64,000 bases of DNA from contig NZ_JARULD010000001.1 of NCBI RefSeq assembly GCF_029688735.1, forward strand, positions 1 to 64,000, given 5' to 3'. Positions 18,017 through 26,743 of the stretch are shown piece by piece (position 1 is the stretch's first letter; each line of letters opens with the position of its first letter). Source of the stretch: Qipengyuania flavescens. Its GTDB lineage: Bacteria; Pseudomonadota; Alphaproteobacteria; Sphingomonadales; Sphingomonadaceae. Below the pieces are notes generated by a model. The model saw only the letters and a program-made list of their open reading frames with translations, was not told the origin of the DNA and did no database searches. The translations under genes were made by a program, and so were the position numbers.

Positions 18017-18082
18017 TTTACCGTGTCGGAAAAGGTCGCAGTAACCAGAACCCCGCGATGACGTCCGGTAAGGGGGCACCGC

Positions 18083-18481
18083 ATGGCGCTATTCCAGAGA
18101 AAACAGGTCGCGTGCCAATCCGAACGACGCACCAGTCGGCGGCATTCCGTCGACTGCCCCGCGTCGCTTCGCTTGCTTGGCGGCGAACGATGCGGTCGGT
18201 TGCGCGATCTGTCGCTCGACGGCGCATGTTTTGAGGCAGAGGACTTGCCGGCCAGCGGCATTTCCGGGCTGCTCGCCTGGGGTGATCAGGAACACTGGTG
18301 CAAGGTGGTATGGAGCCGCGACGGTAGCTGCGGGCTGGTGTTCGAGCGCAGCATTCCGCAAGCAGCAGTGGACGCCACGGTCCAGACGGTCGAAGTCGAG
18401 ACCGGCCCGGTGGCGAATTTCAGCAACATACCCCTCGGCCAGAAGCGCTCGCGCCGCGCGTTCCTGGTGTCCGAAAGCTAG
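18083..18481 (+). CDS. PilZ domain-containing protein
   Basis: A 132-residue cytoplasmic protein consisting mostly of a PilZ domain, the common receptor for cyclic di-GMP. The N-terminal arginine cluster SERRTSRRHSVDCPASL supplies the RxxxR element (residues about 14-22), and DLSLDGACFEA is the matching D/NxSxxG motif. Start ATG 18083 has AAGGGGG seven bases upstream. No output domain is attached, so it probably acts by binding another protein. Its TAG stop overlaps the imuB TAG stop on the other strand by two bases (the genes share four bases), a tight convergent arrangement. Confidence 0.85.
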   Translation: MALFQRKQVACQSERRTSRRHSVDCPASLRLLGGERCGRLRDLSLDGACFEAEDLPASGISGLLAWGDQEHWCKVVWSRDGSCGLVFERSIPQAAVDATVQTVEVETGPVANFSNIPLGQKRSRRAFLVSES

Positions 18482-20046
18482 GCGCAGAGCCCCTGCAGGA
18501 ACCAGTCCGGCGGGCCGCCCCGTCCGTCTCCGGCGATGCCCTGGCGATAGATCCAGTAGCGCCGCCCTCGCTCGTCCTCGATCCGGTAGTAATCGCGTAG
18601 GCGGACCGAACCGCGCTCGCGCCACCATTCGGGTGCGATCCGCTCCGGCCCTTCGACCCGCGCGACTTCGTGCACGCCGCCGCGCCAGCGAAAGCGCTGA
18701 GGGTAGCCGTCGGGCGAAGCATAGAGCACGGCGATGCGCTCCGGCGTGTCGAGCATCTTCAGCGGGCGGGCGTGGAATTCCAGCACCCCTTGCGTCGGTG
18801 GCTCCCGCTCCAGCGGCGGCTTCCAGCGCTGCGCGCGCTCCGGGATGTGGCTGGCGAAAGGCACCGGGCGGCTGACCGCCTTGGGGCCGAGCCGCACCGT
18901 CAGCCGGTCGATACAGGTGGCGAGCGAGGTGCCGGGGCTTTCCGCCTGCGCCTCGATATCGCCCTGTGCCAGAGCGAGCGGCTCCGTCCAGCTGGCTCGC
19001 AGGCGCAGCAGTTCGATGCCGAAGCCCGCCTCGATATCGTCGAGCCGCGCGGCAAACAGGCGGCAGATATGCGCGGGATCGCGCGTGGCGGCGGACATCT
19101 CCAGCCTGCGCACTGCAACCTCGCCATCGACCCGCCACAACCCCAGTTCCAACCCCCGCGCGCCCAGCCCCTTGCTCTCGAGAAGCTGTGCCATGTCATC
19201 GGCAAGATCGTTCACCACCTGATCGAGCAGAGTGCGGTGACGGATCGGCTCCATCAGGCGCCGCTGGGTGAGCGGCGCGTGATGTTCTATTACCGGGAGG
19301 AGCGGTTCCGGAATCCGCCCGAGCAGCTGGTCGAGGCGCAGCAGCGGGTTGGCCTCGGGCACCTTGCGCTTGCGGAACCGGCGCTGGAGCGCGTCGCGCC
19401 CGATAGTTGTAATGTCGCCGATCCGCTTGAGGCCGAGGCGGCGCAGGACGGTGAGCACATCGCTGCCAAGCCGCAGCGCCGCGACGGGCAGGTCGGCCAG
19501 CATAGGCTCCAGCTCGCGATCCACGATCGCCCCGGCCCAGCCGAAATGCGCCAGCGCCCAGGCTGCCCCTGCGGTGGGCGCAATGGCTGTACGGATGGCG
19601 AGATCGCGCCGGGCGAAACCCGCGCACACGTCCTCCAGCAGCGCCTCTTCCCCGCCGAACAGATGCGCGACGGCGGTCACGTCCACCAGCAGGCCGTCGG
19701 GTTCGTCCATCGCCGACCACGGGCCCCAGCGCTGCGCCCGGACGGCAAGCTGTTCGAGGAACGCCAGATCGCCCGTTGGGTCGCTGGGTGCGGTCGAGAT
19801 TTCCGGGCACAGCGTGCGGGCATCGGCCAGCATCATGCCCCGACGCGCGCCGGCATCCATGGCGAGGCGATTGGCGGCCTCGATCCGCGGGCCGTGCGCC
19901 GTGTCGGCAATCAGCACTAGCGGCCCGCTATCGAGTTCGCCTCCGGCCTCTCGCGTGACGATCCGCCAACGGTCGATCGCAAATGCAGGCAGCCAGATTG
20001 AGAGGATGCGGCGGGACGACCCGAGGTCGCCGGCAAGCGCGCTCAT
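18478..20046 (-). CDS. imuB: ImuB, Y-family polymerase-like mutasome scaffold
   Basis: A 522-residue Y-family polymerase homologue that acts as a non-catalytic hub between ImuA, DnaE2 and the sliding clamp. The N-terminus ILSIWLPAFAIDRWRI replaces the metal-binding aspartates of active Y polymerases, as expected for ImuB. Later blocks (GAWALAHFG, RRLGLKRIGDI, GRIPEPLLPV) follow the ImuB fold. The C-terminus YWIYRQGIAGDGRGGPPDWF and the LQGLCA end match the conserved ImuB tail. Its ATG overlaps the imuA stop (ATGA), so the two are translated together. Expression should follow the LexA box before imuA. Confidence 0.93.
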   Translation of the reverse strand: MSALAGDLGSSRRILSIWLPAFAIDRWRIVTREAGGELDSGPLVLIADTAHGPRIEAANRLAMDAGARRGMMLADARTLCPEISTAPSDPTGDLAFLEQLAVRAQRWGPWSAMDEPDGLLVDVTAVAHLFGGEEALLEDVCAGFARRDLAIRTAIAPTAGAAWALAHFGWAGAIVDRELEPMLADLPVAALRLGSDVLTVLRRLGLKRIGDITTIGRDALQRRFRKRKVPEANPLLRLDQLLGRIPEPLLPVIEHHAPLTQRRLMEPIRHRTLLDQVVNDLADDMAQLLESKGLGARGLELGLWRVDGEVAVRRLEMSAATRDPAHICRLFAARLDDIEAGFGIELLRLRASWTEPLALAQGDIEAQAESPGTSLATCIDRLTVRLGPKAVSRPVPFASHIPERAQRWKPPLEREPPTQGVLEFHARPLKMLDTPERIAVLYASPDGYPQRFRWRGGVHEVARVEGPERIAPEWWRERGSVRLRDYYRIEDERGRRYWIYRQGIAGDGRGGPPDWFLQGLCA

Positions 20047-20864
20047 GCCTGCTGCGACAGTCGCCGCCGCTGAAGCCCCGCAGTCCAGTTGAGCGCGCCG
20101 GTATCATTGTCCGCCTGCCGTTTGCGTCGGGCTTTCAGTGCCCCGCCCTGCTCCTGCAGCAGCCACTCGCCCGGCGCATGCCCGCGTGCCCGGAACAGCT
20201 CGGCCTGCCAGACCGGCGCACCGGGAGCCTGCGCATTCCACCGGGGCGCGTCGGAGGCGGCAGAGCTGACATCCCAGCGCATCCGGGCCGACGACAGGTC
20301 GCGCGCCGCATCGAGCCGGACGAGGAACAGCGGCACGCCGTATTTCTCGCTCGCCAGCGTGAGGCGGCGCGAGGCTGTGAAATCGAGCGCCTTCGGATTG
20401 CCCGCGATCTCGCCCATAACCCAGGCGATGTCCCGGCAGCGGACGCCTTCTTCCAAAGCGAAAAGCGCATCTTGCGCGGTATCGGCGAGCACGTGGATCA
20501 ACCGGTCGCGCACTTCCTTGGGCAGGCCTGCCCGGTAAGGACGCCCGGAAAGCCGCGCCGCATCGCGCGTCTGCACCCACAGGACTGGCCGGGTGTCGGA
20601 CTCGGCGGGAGTCACGGCGTGAGCATCGCCGCGACCTTCGCCGCGAGGCAGGTTTCGCCAATCGTCGAGCGCCAGGGCCAGCGCCGCTCCCGCTCCGGCC
20701 GCTTCATTCGGCGAGGCAAACACCTCGCTATGTAGCGCCGCCCTGCCCGCTGCCGCCAGGCCCGGCCGCCAACGCGAACTATTCCGCGCCGCGATGGTAC
20801 CGGCATCGACGAGCGAGGCCAGCGGCAGGGAGGCGGTGGCGGAAGGCATGACGGAACGACTCAT
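20043..20864 (-). CDS. imuA: ImuA, RecA-like mutasome protein
   Basis: A 273-residue protein of the ImuA family (distant RecA/SulA relative) that acts with ImuB and DnaE2 in SOS-induced mutagenesis. Recognisable stretches are EVFASPNEAAGAGAALALAL, PVLWVQTRDAARLSGRPY and RCRDIAWVMGEIAGNPKALD. No intact Walker A is present, which is normal in this group. The start at 20864 has AGGA five bases upstream, and that AGGA lies inside the LexA box. The gene overlaps imuB by four bases. Identification rests on sequence character plus the imuB neighbour. Confidence 0.9.
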   Translation of the reverse strand: MSRSVMPSATASLPLASLVDAGTIAARNSSRWRPGLAAAGRAALHSEVFASPNEAAGAGAALALALDDWRNLPRGEGRGDAHAVTPAESDTRPVLWVQTRDAARLSGRPYRAGLPKEVRDRLIHVLADTAQDALFALEEGVRCRDIAWVMGEIAGNPKALDFTASRRLTLASEKYGVPLFLVRLDAARDLSSARMRWDVSSAASDAPRWNAQAPGAPVWQAELFRARGHAPGEWLLQEQGGALKARRKRQADNDTGALNWTAGLQRRRLSQQA

Positions 20865-20866
20865 TT

Positions 20867-20881
20867 GTTCCTAATATGTTC
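20867..20881 (-). promoter_or_regulatory. LexA (SOS) box, imuA-imuB operon
   Basis: The plus strand reads GTTCCTAATATGTTC, an exact GTTC-N7-GTTC repeat. It ends two bases before the imuA start codon and covers its ribosome binding site, the same geometry as the box at 17035. This places both mutasome operons under LexA. Confidence 0.88.
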
Positions 20882-20986
20882 CAACACGGATCGATTCGCA
20901 ATCGGGTAGTTCCGCCTTGTCGCCATGCCCCGGAACGCATCGCCTTTGCCGCACGTTGCACAGGCAAACGACCGAAAGGACCCCAC

Positions 20987-21472
20987 ATGAAATATGCCGA
21001 AGGCAATGCCGACGAACTCAAGACCAAATTCTGGAAGGCGATGGCCGATTCGCCCTTCGTCTTCCTCGAACTCGACGGACAGCCCGACACTGCAGTGCCG
21101 ATGACCGCACAGCTCGACAAGGACGCGAACAGCTCGGTGTGGTTCTTCACGCACAAGCACAGCGATTTCGCAAAGCTCGGCAACGCCACCGCGACCTTCG
21201 CCGGCAAGGGCCACGAAATGTTTGCCCGCTTCGGCGGTACGCTTGCAGTCGAAACCAGCAAGGAGCGTTTCGACCACTTCTGGAACAACTTCGTCGAAGC
21301 CTGGTACGATGGCGGCAAGGACGATCCCGACATCCTGTTCCTGCGCATGGACCTCGGCACCGCAGAGATCTGGAACGGCGATCTCGGCATGCTCAACACT
21401 GCCAAGATGGCGCTCGGCATGACCGTCCACGACGAAGCCGAAGAACAGCATGCCAAGAAGGTCGACCTCTAA
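20987..21472 (+). CDS. Pyridoxamine 5'-phosphate oxidase family (general stress) protein
   Basis: A 161-residue protein with the split-barrel flavin-binding fold of the GSP26/PNPOx-like group. Supporting stretches are SPFVFLELDGQPDTAVPMTAQ, VWFFTHKHSDFAKLG and AWYDGGKDDPDILFLRMDL, which closely resemble general stress protein 26. Start ATG 20987 has AAGGA six bases upstream; an extension to 20876 would start beside the LexA box and lacks a conserved sequence. The gene faces away from imuA, so the 105-base gap holds two promoters. Physiological substrate is not known. A strong terminator follows. Confidence 0.85.
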   Translation: MKYAEGNADELKTKFWKAMADSPFVFLELDGQPDTAVPMTAQLDKDANSSVWFFTHKHSDFAKLGNATATFAGKGHEMFARFGGTLAVETSKERFDHFWNNFVEAWYDGGKDDPDILFLRMDLGTAEIWNGDLGMLNTAKMALGMTVHDEAEEQHAKKVDL

Positions 21473-21501
21473 GATCGACCAACAATAACAAAACGAGTCG
21501 C

Positions 21502-21540
21502 AAAGGGCCGCTCCTTACCGGGCGGCCCTTTTTAATTTTT
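21502..21540 (+). terminator. Intrinsic terminator
   Basis: A 10-base stem AAAGGGCCGC / GCGGCCCTTT (21502-21511 with 21522-21531) is followed by TTTTAATTTTT. It ends the stress-protein transcript. The A-rich left side could also serve the convergent permease gene, whose stop codon is at its edge. Confidence 0.9.
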
Positions 21541-23123
21541 CAGTCGCTCCGTGGGGCGGGATCGATCGGGATCATCGTCTCCTCGCCCGCGATATCGTCG
21601 ACAACCTCTACTATCCCCTGGGCCAGATGGCTCATCCTGCGGCTGTATCCGAAATAGACCAGCAGGCCTATCGCCGACCACAATGGCAATACGAGCATGG
21701 CTTCCAACGGCAGGTTGAGGAAGAGAAACGCACAACCGAAGATAGTGGCAGGGCCGACGAACCATAGCATGGGTGTCCGGAAGTCGCGCGGCCGATCCGG
21801 AGCCGTCCGCCGCAGAACCATCACTGCCACCGCGACCATCGCAAAGGCATACAACGTTCCGGCATTGGCAATATCGGCCAATTGCCCGACCGGAAAGAAA
21901 GCCGCACCCACGGCCACGATTGCACCGGTGAGAAGCGTGACAACGTAAGGCGTCTTCCACCGCGGATGCACTTTCGACAAGCCAGCCGGGAGCAACCCGT
22001 CGCGGCTCATCACGAAGAAAATGCGCGTCTGCGCAAACAGCAGCACGAGGATCACCGAAGGGAGCGCGAGAAAGGCTGCAATGCCGAGCAAATTGCCGAT
22101 ACCCGAAAATCCGATCTGCCGCAGCACATGCGCCAGCGCCTCGTCCGAGCAGACGAGAGCGCCCGAATAAGCGGGAAGCGCGCACTGCCGGGCCAGCTCT
22201 TCCGAGCCTGCGGGAAACGGAACGCCGCCCGGCCCCATGATCGGTTGACCGCCGATCGTCCCGATCGCCCCGGCCGCGACGAGAATGTAGAAGACCGTGC
22301 AGAAGACCAGCGAACCGACCAGCCCGATCGGAACGTTGCGCTGCGGGTTCTTCGTTTCCTCCGCAGCGGTCGAAACCGCGTCGAACCCGACATAGGCGAA
22401 GAAGATCGTCGCGGCTGCGCCGACCGCGCCCACACCCGTCCCGAAACCGCCGAAAACCCCCGCAGGCAGAAACGGATTGAACTTGTCCGGATCGAAATAG
22501 GCGCTCGTCAGGGTGAGGCCGATGAACGCAGTGAGCGCGGTGACCTTTATGGCCACCAGTGCCGCATTTACCTTGGCGCTCTCGCTTGTCCCGATCATCA
22601 AGAGCCACGTTACCAGCAGGGCAATTACCAGAGCAGGCAGGTTGATGAAGCCGCCCGGTTCCCCGCCCAATGCAAGCGGACCTGCGGAAAGCCATTGTGG
22701 AAGCGTAATGCCGAGGAACTCGTTGAGGATGGTGCCGGAGAAATACCCGGACCATCCGACCGACACTGCCGATGCGGCGATGGCGTATTCCAGGATCAGC
22801 GCCCAGCCCACCGTCCAGGCGAGCAGCTCACCCATCGTCGCATAGCTGTAGGTATAGGCCGATCCTGCGACCGGGATCATCGCGGCGATCTCGGCATAGC
22901 AAAGCGCCGCAACGATGCACACGGCACCGGCTATGACGAACGCCAGCATCAAGCCTGGCCCCGCCTTCTGCGCGCCGGCGGCGGTGAGCACGAATATCCC
23001 GGTCCCGATGATGCATCCGATGCCGAACAGCATCAATTGCCACGCACCGAGCGATCGATGCAGCGACTTCTTCTCAGCCGCCGCGAGTATCGCGTCGAGC
23101 GGCTTCACCCTGTCGAGGATCAT
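21540..23123 (-). CDS. APC-family amino acid permease
   Basis: A 527-residue inner-membrane transporter of the amino acid-polyamine-organocation superfamily, closest in pattern to cationic amino acid transporters (YfnA/CAT type). About 12-13 hydrophobic segments are visible. The first carries the substrate-binding glycine motif GIGCIIGTGIFVL, and the sixth has FFAYVGFDAVSTAAEETKNP, the classic CAT signature. A hydrophilic loop with two cysteines (RQCALPAYSGALVCSDEAL, near residue 330) is an extra periplasmic insert. The C-terminal tail is acidic. The substrate cannot be fixed from sequence. It is a single gene flanked by the shared terminator. Confidence 0.9.
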   Translation of the reverse strand: MILDRVKPLDAILAAAEKKSLHRSLGAWQLMLFGIGCIIGTGIFVLTAAGAQKAGPGLMLAFVIAGAVCIVAALCYAEIAAMIPVAGSAYTYSYATMGELLAWTVGWALILEYAIAASAVSVGWSGYFSGTILNEFLGITLPQWLSAGPLALGGEPGGFINLPALVIALLVTWLLMIGTSESAKVNAALVAIKVTALTAFIGLTLTSAYFDPDKFNPFLPAGVFGGFGTGVGAVGAAATIFFAYVGFDAVSTAAEETKNPQRNVPIGLVGSLVFCTVFYILVAAGAIGTIGGQPIMGPGGVPFPAGSEELARQCALPAYSGALVCSDEALAHVLRQIGFSGIGNLLGIAAFLALPSVILVLLFAQTRIFFVMSRDGLLPAGLSKVHPRWKTPYVVTLLTGAIVAVGAAFFPVGQLADIANAGTLYAFAMVAVAVMVLRRTAPDRPRDFRTPMLWFVGPATIFGCAFLFLNLPLEAMLVLPLWSAIGLLVYFGYSRRMSHLAQGIVEVVDDIAGEETMIPIDPAPRSD

Positions 23124-23227
23124 ATGTGGCCAGCTGGCTCCACCGGCCCGCCGCGGGACACCCCCGCTCCGCCAGCCGGAACGCCTCGATTACTCGCAAA
23201 TATCGCGCCCGAAAAGCGCAATTTTGA

Positions 23228-24658
23228 TCAGGCCCCCAAAATGCTGGGGAACAGCCCCGTCACCAGAATGATCGCCACCGCGATCGGGCAGAGCCAGGCA
23301 ATCAGGAGGCGCCAGATGCCGAATGCGAGGGGCGAAAGTCCCGTCGTAGTTCGCAGAAGGTTCGTGTCCGCTTTCCAGCCGATGAAGATCGAGGTCAGCA
23401 GCGCGCCGACCGGCAGCATCACCTTGCCGGTAAACCCGTCGACCGTGTCGAGGATGTCGGTTTCCGCGAACAGCGACCAGAAGCCGAGCGGGCGGACATC
23501 CGACCAGACGTTGTAGCCAAGCAGGCAGGCAATCCCGATCAGGAACGCGCCGCCGCCGAAGATCAGCGCCGACTTGTGGCGGCTCCAGCCGCGCTCTCCG
23601 ATGCCCCAGGCGGTCGGCACCTCGAGCAGCGAGATCGAGCTCGTCACCGCAGCAACAAGGATCAAGACGAAGAACAGGAAGCCGAACAGCGCCCCGGCAG
23701 GCATGGTCTGGAAAGCGAAGGGCAAGGTCTGAAAGACCAGCGTCGGGCCGGCCGCCGGGTCGAGGCCCACGGCAAAGACGATCGGGAAAATCATGAAGCC
23801 GGCGAGCAGCGCGACCGCGGTATCGGCCACTGCAATCAGGGCCGATGTCGAGCCGAGGCCGCTGCCCTCCTTGATGTATGAGCCATACGTAATCAGTCCC
23901 GCCACGCCGAGTGAAAGCGAAAACAGCGCCTGCCCGAGAGCCGAGTTCATTACCTGCGGAGTCAGCTTCGACCAGTCAGGCGTGAACAGGAACGCCGCGG
24001 TTTCGGCGATATCGCCCTCGATTGCGCCGTAAATGACCAACCCGACGAGCAGGACGAAGAACATCGGCATCAGATAGGTCGCTGCCTTCTCGATGCCCGA
24101 GCTGACCCCGCGCGCGACGATGAAAAGCGTCAGACCCATGAAGGCGAGGTGCATGGCAAGCAGCAGGCCCGGGCTGGCAAACATATCGCCCAGCCGCTGC
24201 TGGATCTGTGCCTGATCCTCTCCGGCCAGCGCACCGCGGAACGGCTCGCCAGCCATGATGGCATCGATCAGGTCGCCGCCCATCACGCCGGCGTAATACA
24301 GCACCCAGCCGGCGACGACCGAATAGAAGGAGACGATCAGGAACGCGGCAATTGCGCCGATTGCCCCGAATATCGCCCAGCTCGGTGACGATTGCGATTG
24401 CGCGGCGACCTTGCGGATGGATCCTACCGCATCGGTCTGCCCCACGCGCCCGATGAAGATTTCCGACAACACAAGCGGCAGGCCGAGCAGGAAGACGCAG
24501 GCGATGTAGAAAAACACGAAGGCCCCGCCGCCGCTTTCACCCGCAAGGGTCGGGAAGCGCCAGATATTCCCGAGACCGACTGCGGCCCCGACTGCGGCAA
24601 GGATGAAGGCTGTGCGCGAAGACCAGCCTTCGCCGGTCGAAGTGGTGGTGGCGACCAT
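23228..24658 (-). CDS. Sodium-dependent transporter, NSS/SNF family
   Basis: A 476-residue secondary transporter of the neurotransmitter:sodium symporter family, likely for an amino acid. Helix 1 contains AAVGAAVGLGNIWRFPTLAG, with the NIWRFP sodium/substrate motif, followed by ESGGGAFVFFYIACVFLLGL. Eleven or twelve membrane segments follow, including FFVLILVAAVTSSISLLEVP, the family's unwound helix 8 region. ATG 24658 was chosen because it leads directly into the conserved N-terminus, with AGAGGA upstream; a start at 24724 would add 22 charged residues. It is divergent from panB with about 130 bases between start codons. Confidence 0.93.
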   Translation of the reverse strand: MVATTTSTGEGWSSRTAFILAAVGAAVGLGNIWRFPTLAGESGGGAFVFFYIACVFLLGLPLVLSEIFIGRVGQTDAVGSIRKVAAQSQSSPSWAIFGAIGAIAAFLIVSFYSVVAGWVLYYAGVMGGDLIDAIMAGEPFRGALAGEDQAQIQQRLGDMFASPGLLLAMHLAFMGLTLFIVARGVSSGIEKAATYLMPMFFVLLVGLVIYGAIEGDIAETAAFLFTPDWSKLTPQVMNSALGQALFSLSLGVAGLITYGSYIKEGSGLGSTSALIAVADTAVALLAGFMIFPIVFAVGLDPAAGPTLVFQTLPFAFQTMPAGALFGFLFFVLILVAAVTSSISLLEVPTAWGIGERGWSRHKSALIFGGGAFLIGIACLLGYNVWSDVRPLGFWSLFAETDILDTVDGFTGKVMLPVGALLTSIFIGWKADTNLLRTTTGLSPLAFGIWRLLIAWLCPIAVAIILVTGLFPSILGA

Positions 24659-24787
24659 TGTCGTCGAATTCCTCTCTGAAGAGCGGCCCCTCAGCCGCAC
24701 TTTCCCGTCGGCGCCCTTAGACACGTTATCGCTACCGATTCCAAGCGCCGCTTTGCCTTCCTTTCACGGCTTGCTAGGGGCTGCAGC

Positions 24788-25660
24788 ATGTCCACGACTT
24801 TCCAGCTCGACACATCGACCAGCCGCGCCAATCCGACGCCCCAGCCGATGAAGCGCCTCACCGTGCCGAAGATCCGCGCGCACAAGCGCGATGGCAAGGT
24901 GGAGGAGCCGCTGGTCATGCTGACGGCGTACACCGCCCGGCAGGCACAATTGCTCGATGCGCATTGCGATATCCTGCTGGTCGGCGACTCGCTGGCTCAG
25001 GTGATTTACGGTCTGCCCTCGACGATTCCGGTAACGCTCGACATGATGGCAAACCACGCAGCCGCCGTCGTGCGTGGGAGCTATCACGCAGTGGTCGTGG
25101 TCGACATGCCCTTCGGTTCGTATGAAGCGTCGAAGGAACAGGCCTTCGAAAGTGCCGCCTACCTTCTCAAGCAATCCGGCGCGGCTGCAGTGAAGCTGGA
25201 GGGCGGTGAGCAGATGGCCGAGACTGTCGCCTTCCTCAATCAGCGCGGCATCCCGGTGATGGGGCATGTAGGCCTCACCCCACAGGCGGTGAACGTGCTC
25301 GGGGGCTATATGGCGCGCGGGCGCAGCGATGCGGAAGCCGACAAGATCGTGACCGACGCGAAAGCGCTGGACGAGGCTGGTGCCTTCGCCATCGTCATCG
25401 AAGGCGTCGTGGAACCCATCGCGATCGAGGCCACCAAGGCCGTCTCCTGCCCCACCATCGGCATCGGCGCTTCGGCCCAGTGCGACGGGCAGGTCCTCGT
25501 GACCGAAGACATGCTCGGCATGTTCGAGCGTGTGCCGCGCTTCGTAAAGAAATACGAAGCCATCGCCGACGTGATCGAAAAAACCGTGGCGCAATATGCC
25601 GAGGAAGTGCGCGAGCGCAGTTTCCCCGGTCCAGACCAGACATACCAGCCCAAGAGCTGA
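24788..25660 (+). CDS. panB: 3-methyl-2-oxobutanoate hydroxymethyltransferase
   Basis: First committed enzyme of pantothenate and coenzyme A synthesis; it transfers a hydroxymethyl group from 5,10-methylene-tetrahydrofolate to 2-oxoisovalerate. The 290-residue TIM-barrel protein carries family blocks [33 protein letters not shown] (metal-binding Asp), [35 protein letters not shown] and [15 protein letters not shown]. About 20 extra residues precede the usual start. It is followed after 15 bases by the DUF475 gene, so the two may share a transcript. No other pan gene is in the window. Confidence 0.96.
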   Translation: MSTTFQLDTSTSRANPTPQPMKRLTVPKIRAHKRDGKVEEPLVMLTAYTARQAQLLDAHCDILLVGDSLAQVIYGLPSTIPVTLDMMANHAAAVVRGSYHAVVVVDMPFGSYEASKEQAFESAAYLLKQSGAAAVKLEGGEQMAETVAFLNQRGIPVMGHVGLTPQAVNVLGGYMARGRSDAEADKIVTDAKALDEAGAFAIVIEGVVEPIAIEATKAVSCPTIGIGASAQCDGQVLVTEDMLGMFERVPRFVKKYEAIADVIEKTVAQYAEEVRERSFPGPDQTYQPKS

Positions 25661-25675
25661 TTACCGGAAACCTCG

Positions 25676-26743
25676 ATGGAAACCCTGCTTCGCTATTACG
25701 CGTTCTCGCTCGGCTTTACGGCTGTCTGCCTCGGATTGGGGGCGTGGTACGGCTATGCCAGCACCGGCACGATCACCGGCATGCTGTCGGTCCTGTGGAT
25801 CGTGATCGTCCTGTCGATCCTCGAAGTCTCGCTCAGCTTCGACAATGCCGTGGTGAACGCCACGGTCCTGCGCGAGATGGACCCGGTGTGGCAGCAGCGC
25901 TTCCTGACCATCGGTATTCTCATCGCGGTGTTCGGTATGCGCATCATCTTCCCCATCGCCATCGTGGCGATTGCGGCCAATGTCGGCCCGGTCGAAGCCG
26001 TCAGCCTCTCGCTGAACGATCCCGAGGAATACGAGCGGATCGTCGAGGGCGCCCATATCGGCATCGCCGGTTTCGGGGGCGCGTTCCTCGCGATGGTCGG
26101 CCTCGCCTTCTTCTTCGATCACGACAAGGACGTGCACTGGATCGGGGTGTTCGAGCGGGCGATCAACAAGTTCTCGAATGTGCCGGCGGTGGAGATCGGG
26201 CTGGTCCTGCTCCTCGTCTATTTCGTTTCCACGACCCTGCCCGCTGCCGACAAGATCACCTTCCTCACCGCCGGCATCCTCGGACTTGTGACCTATATCG
26301 CCGTTCATGCGCTGGGGGCGATCATCGAACAGCGGGAGGCGCGCAAGAAGGCTGCGGGCGAGATCGTGCGCTCGGGCCTCGGCGGATTTCTCTATCTCGA
26401 AGTGCTCGATGCGAGCTTCAGCTTCGACGGCGTGATCGGGGCCTTCGCGCTGTCGAATAACATGATCATTATCGCGCTGGGGCTTTCCGTGGGCGCGATG
26501 TTCGTCCGTTCTATGACCATCCACCTCGTGCGGCAGGGCACGCTGGCGCAGTATCGCTATCTTGAGCACGGTGCCTTCTGGGCGATCATCGTGCTCGGCA
26601 TCATCATGCTGCTGTCGGCGCGCTACCACATTCCCGAAACCATCACCGGCCTGATCGGCGCCTTGCTGATCGGCGTCAGCTTCTGGTGGTCGGTGCGCTA
26701 TAACCGGCGCCATCCGGAAGACGCGATGCACTCAGCCGACTAG
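25676..26743 (+). CDS. DUF475 (TerC-related) integral membrane protein
   Basis: A 355-residue multi-spanning protein of the DUF475 family, related to TerC. Two copies of an acidic intramembrane motif stand out: LEVSLSFDNAVVNATVLR near residue 50 and LEVLDASFSFDGVIGAFALS near residue 240. Such Asp-containing helices in TerC proteins are thought to bind or move metal ions. About nine hydrophobic segments are seen. It follows panB closely. Its last 68 bases overlap the 3' end of the convergent bile-acid-symporter-like gene, and the final residues (NRRHPEDAMHSAD) are hydrophilic. The transported ion is unknown. Confidence 0.88.
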   Translation: METLLRYYAFSLGFTAVCLGLGAWYGYASTGTITGMLSVLWIVIVLSILEVSLSFDNAVVNATVLREMDPVWQQRFLTIGILIAVFGMRIIFPIAIVAIAANVGPVEAVSLSLNDPEEYERIVEGAHIGIAGFGGAFLAMVGLAFFFDHDKDVHWIGVFERAINKFSNVPAVEIGLVLLLVYFVSTTLPAADKITFLTAGILGLVTYIAVHALGAIIEQREARKKAAGEIVRSGLGGFLYLEVLDASFSFDGVIGAFALSNNMIIIALGLSVGAMFVRSMTIHLVRQGTLAQYRYLEHGAFWAIIVLGIIMLLSARYHIPETITGLIGALLIGVSFWWSVRYNRRHPEDAMHSAD

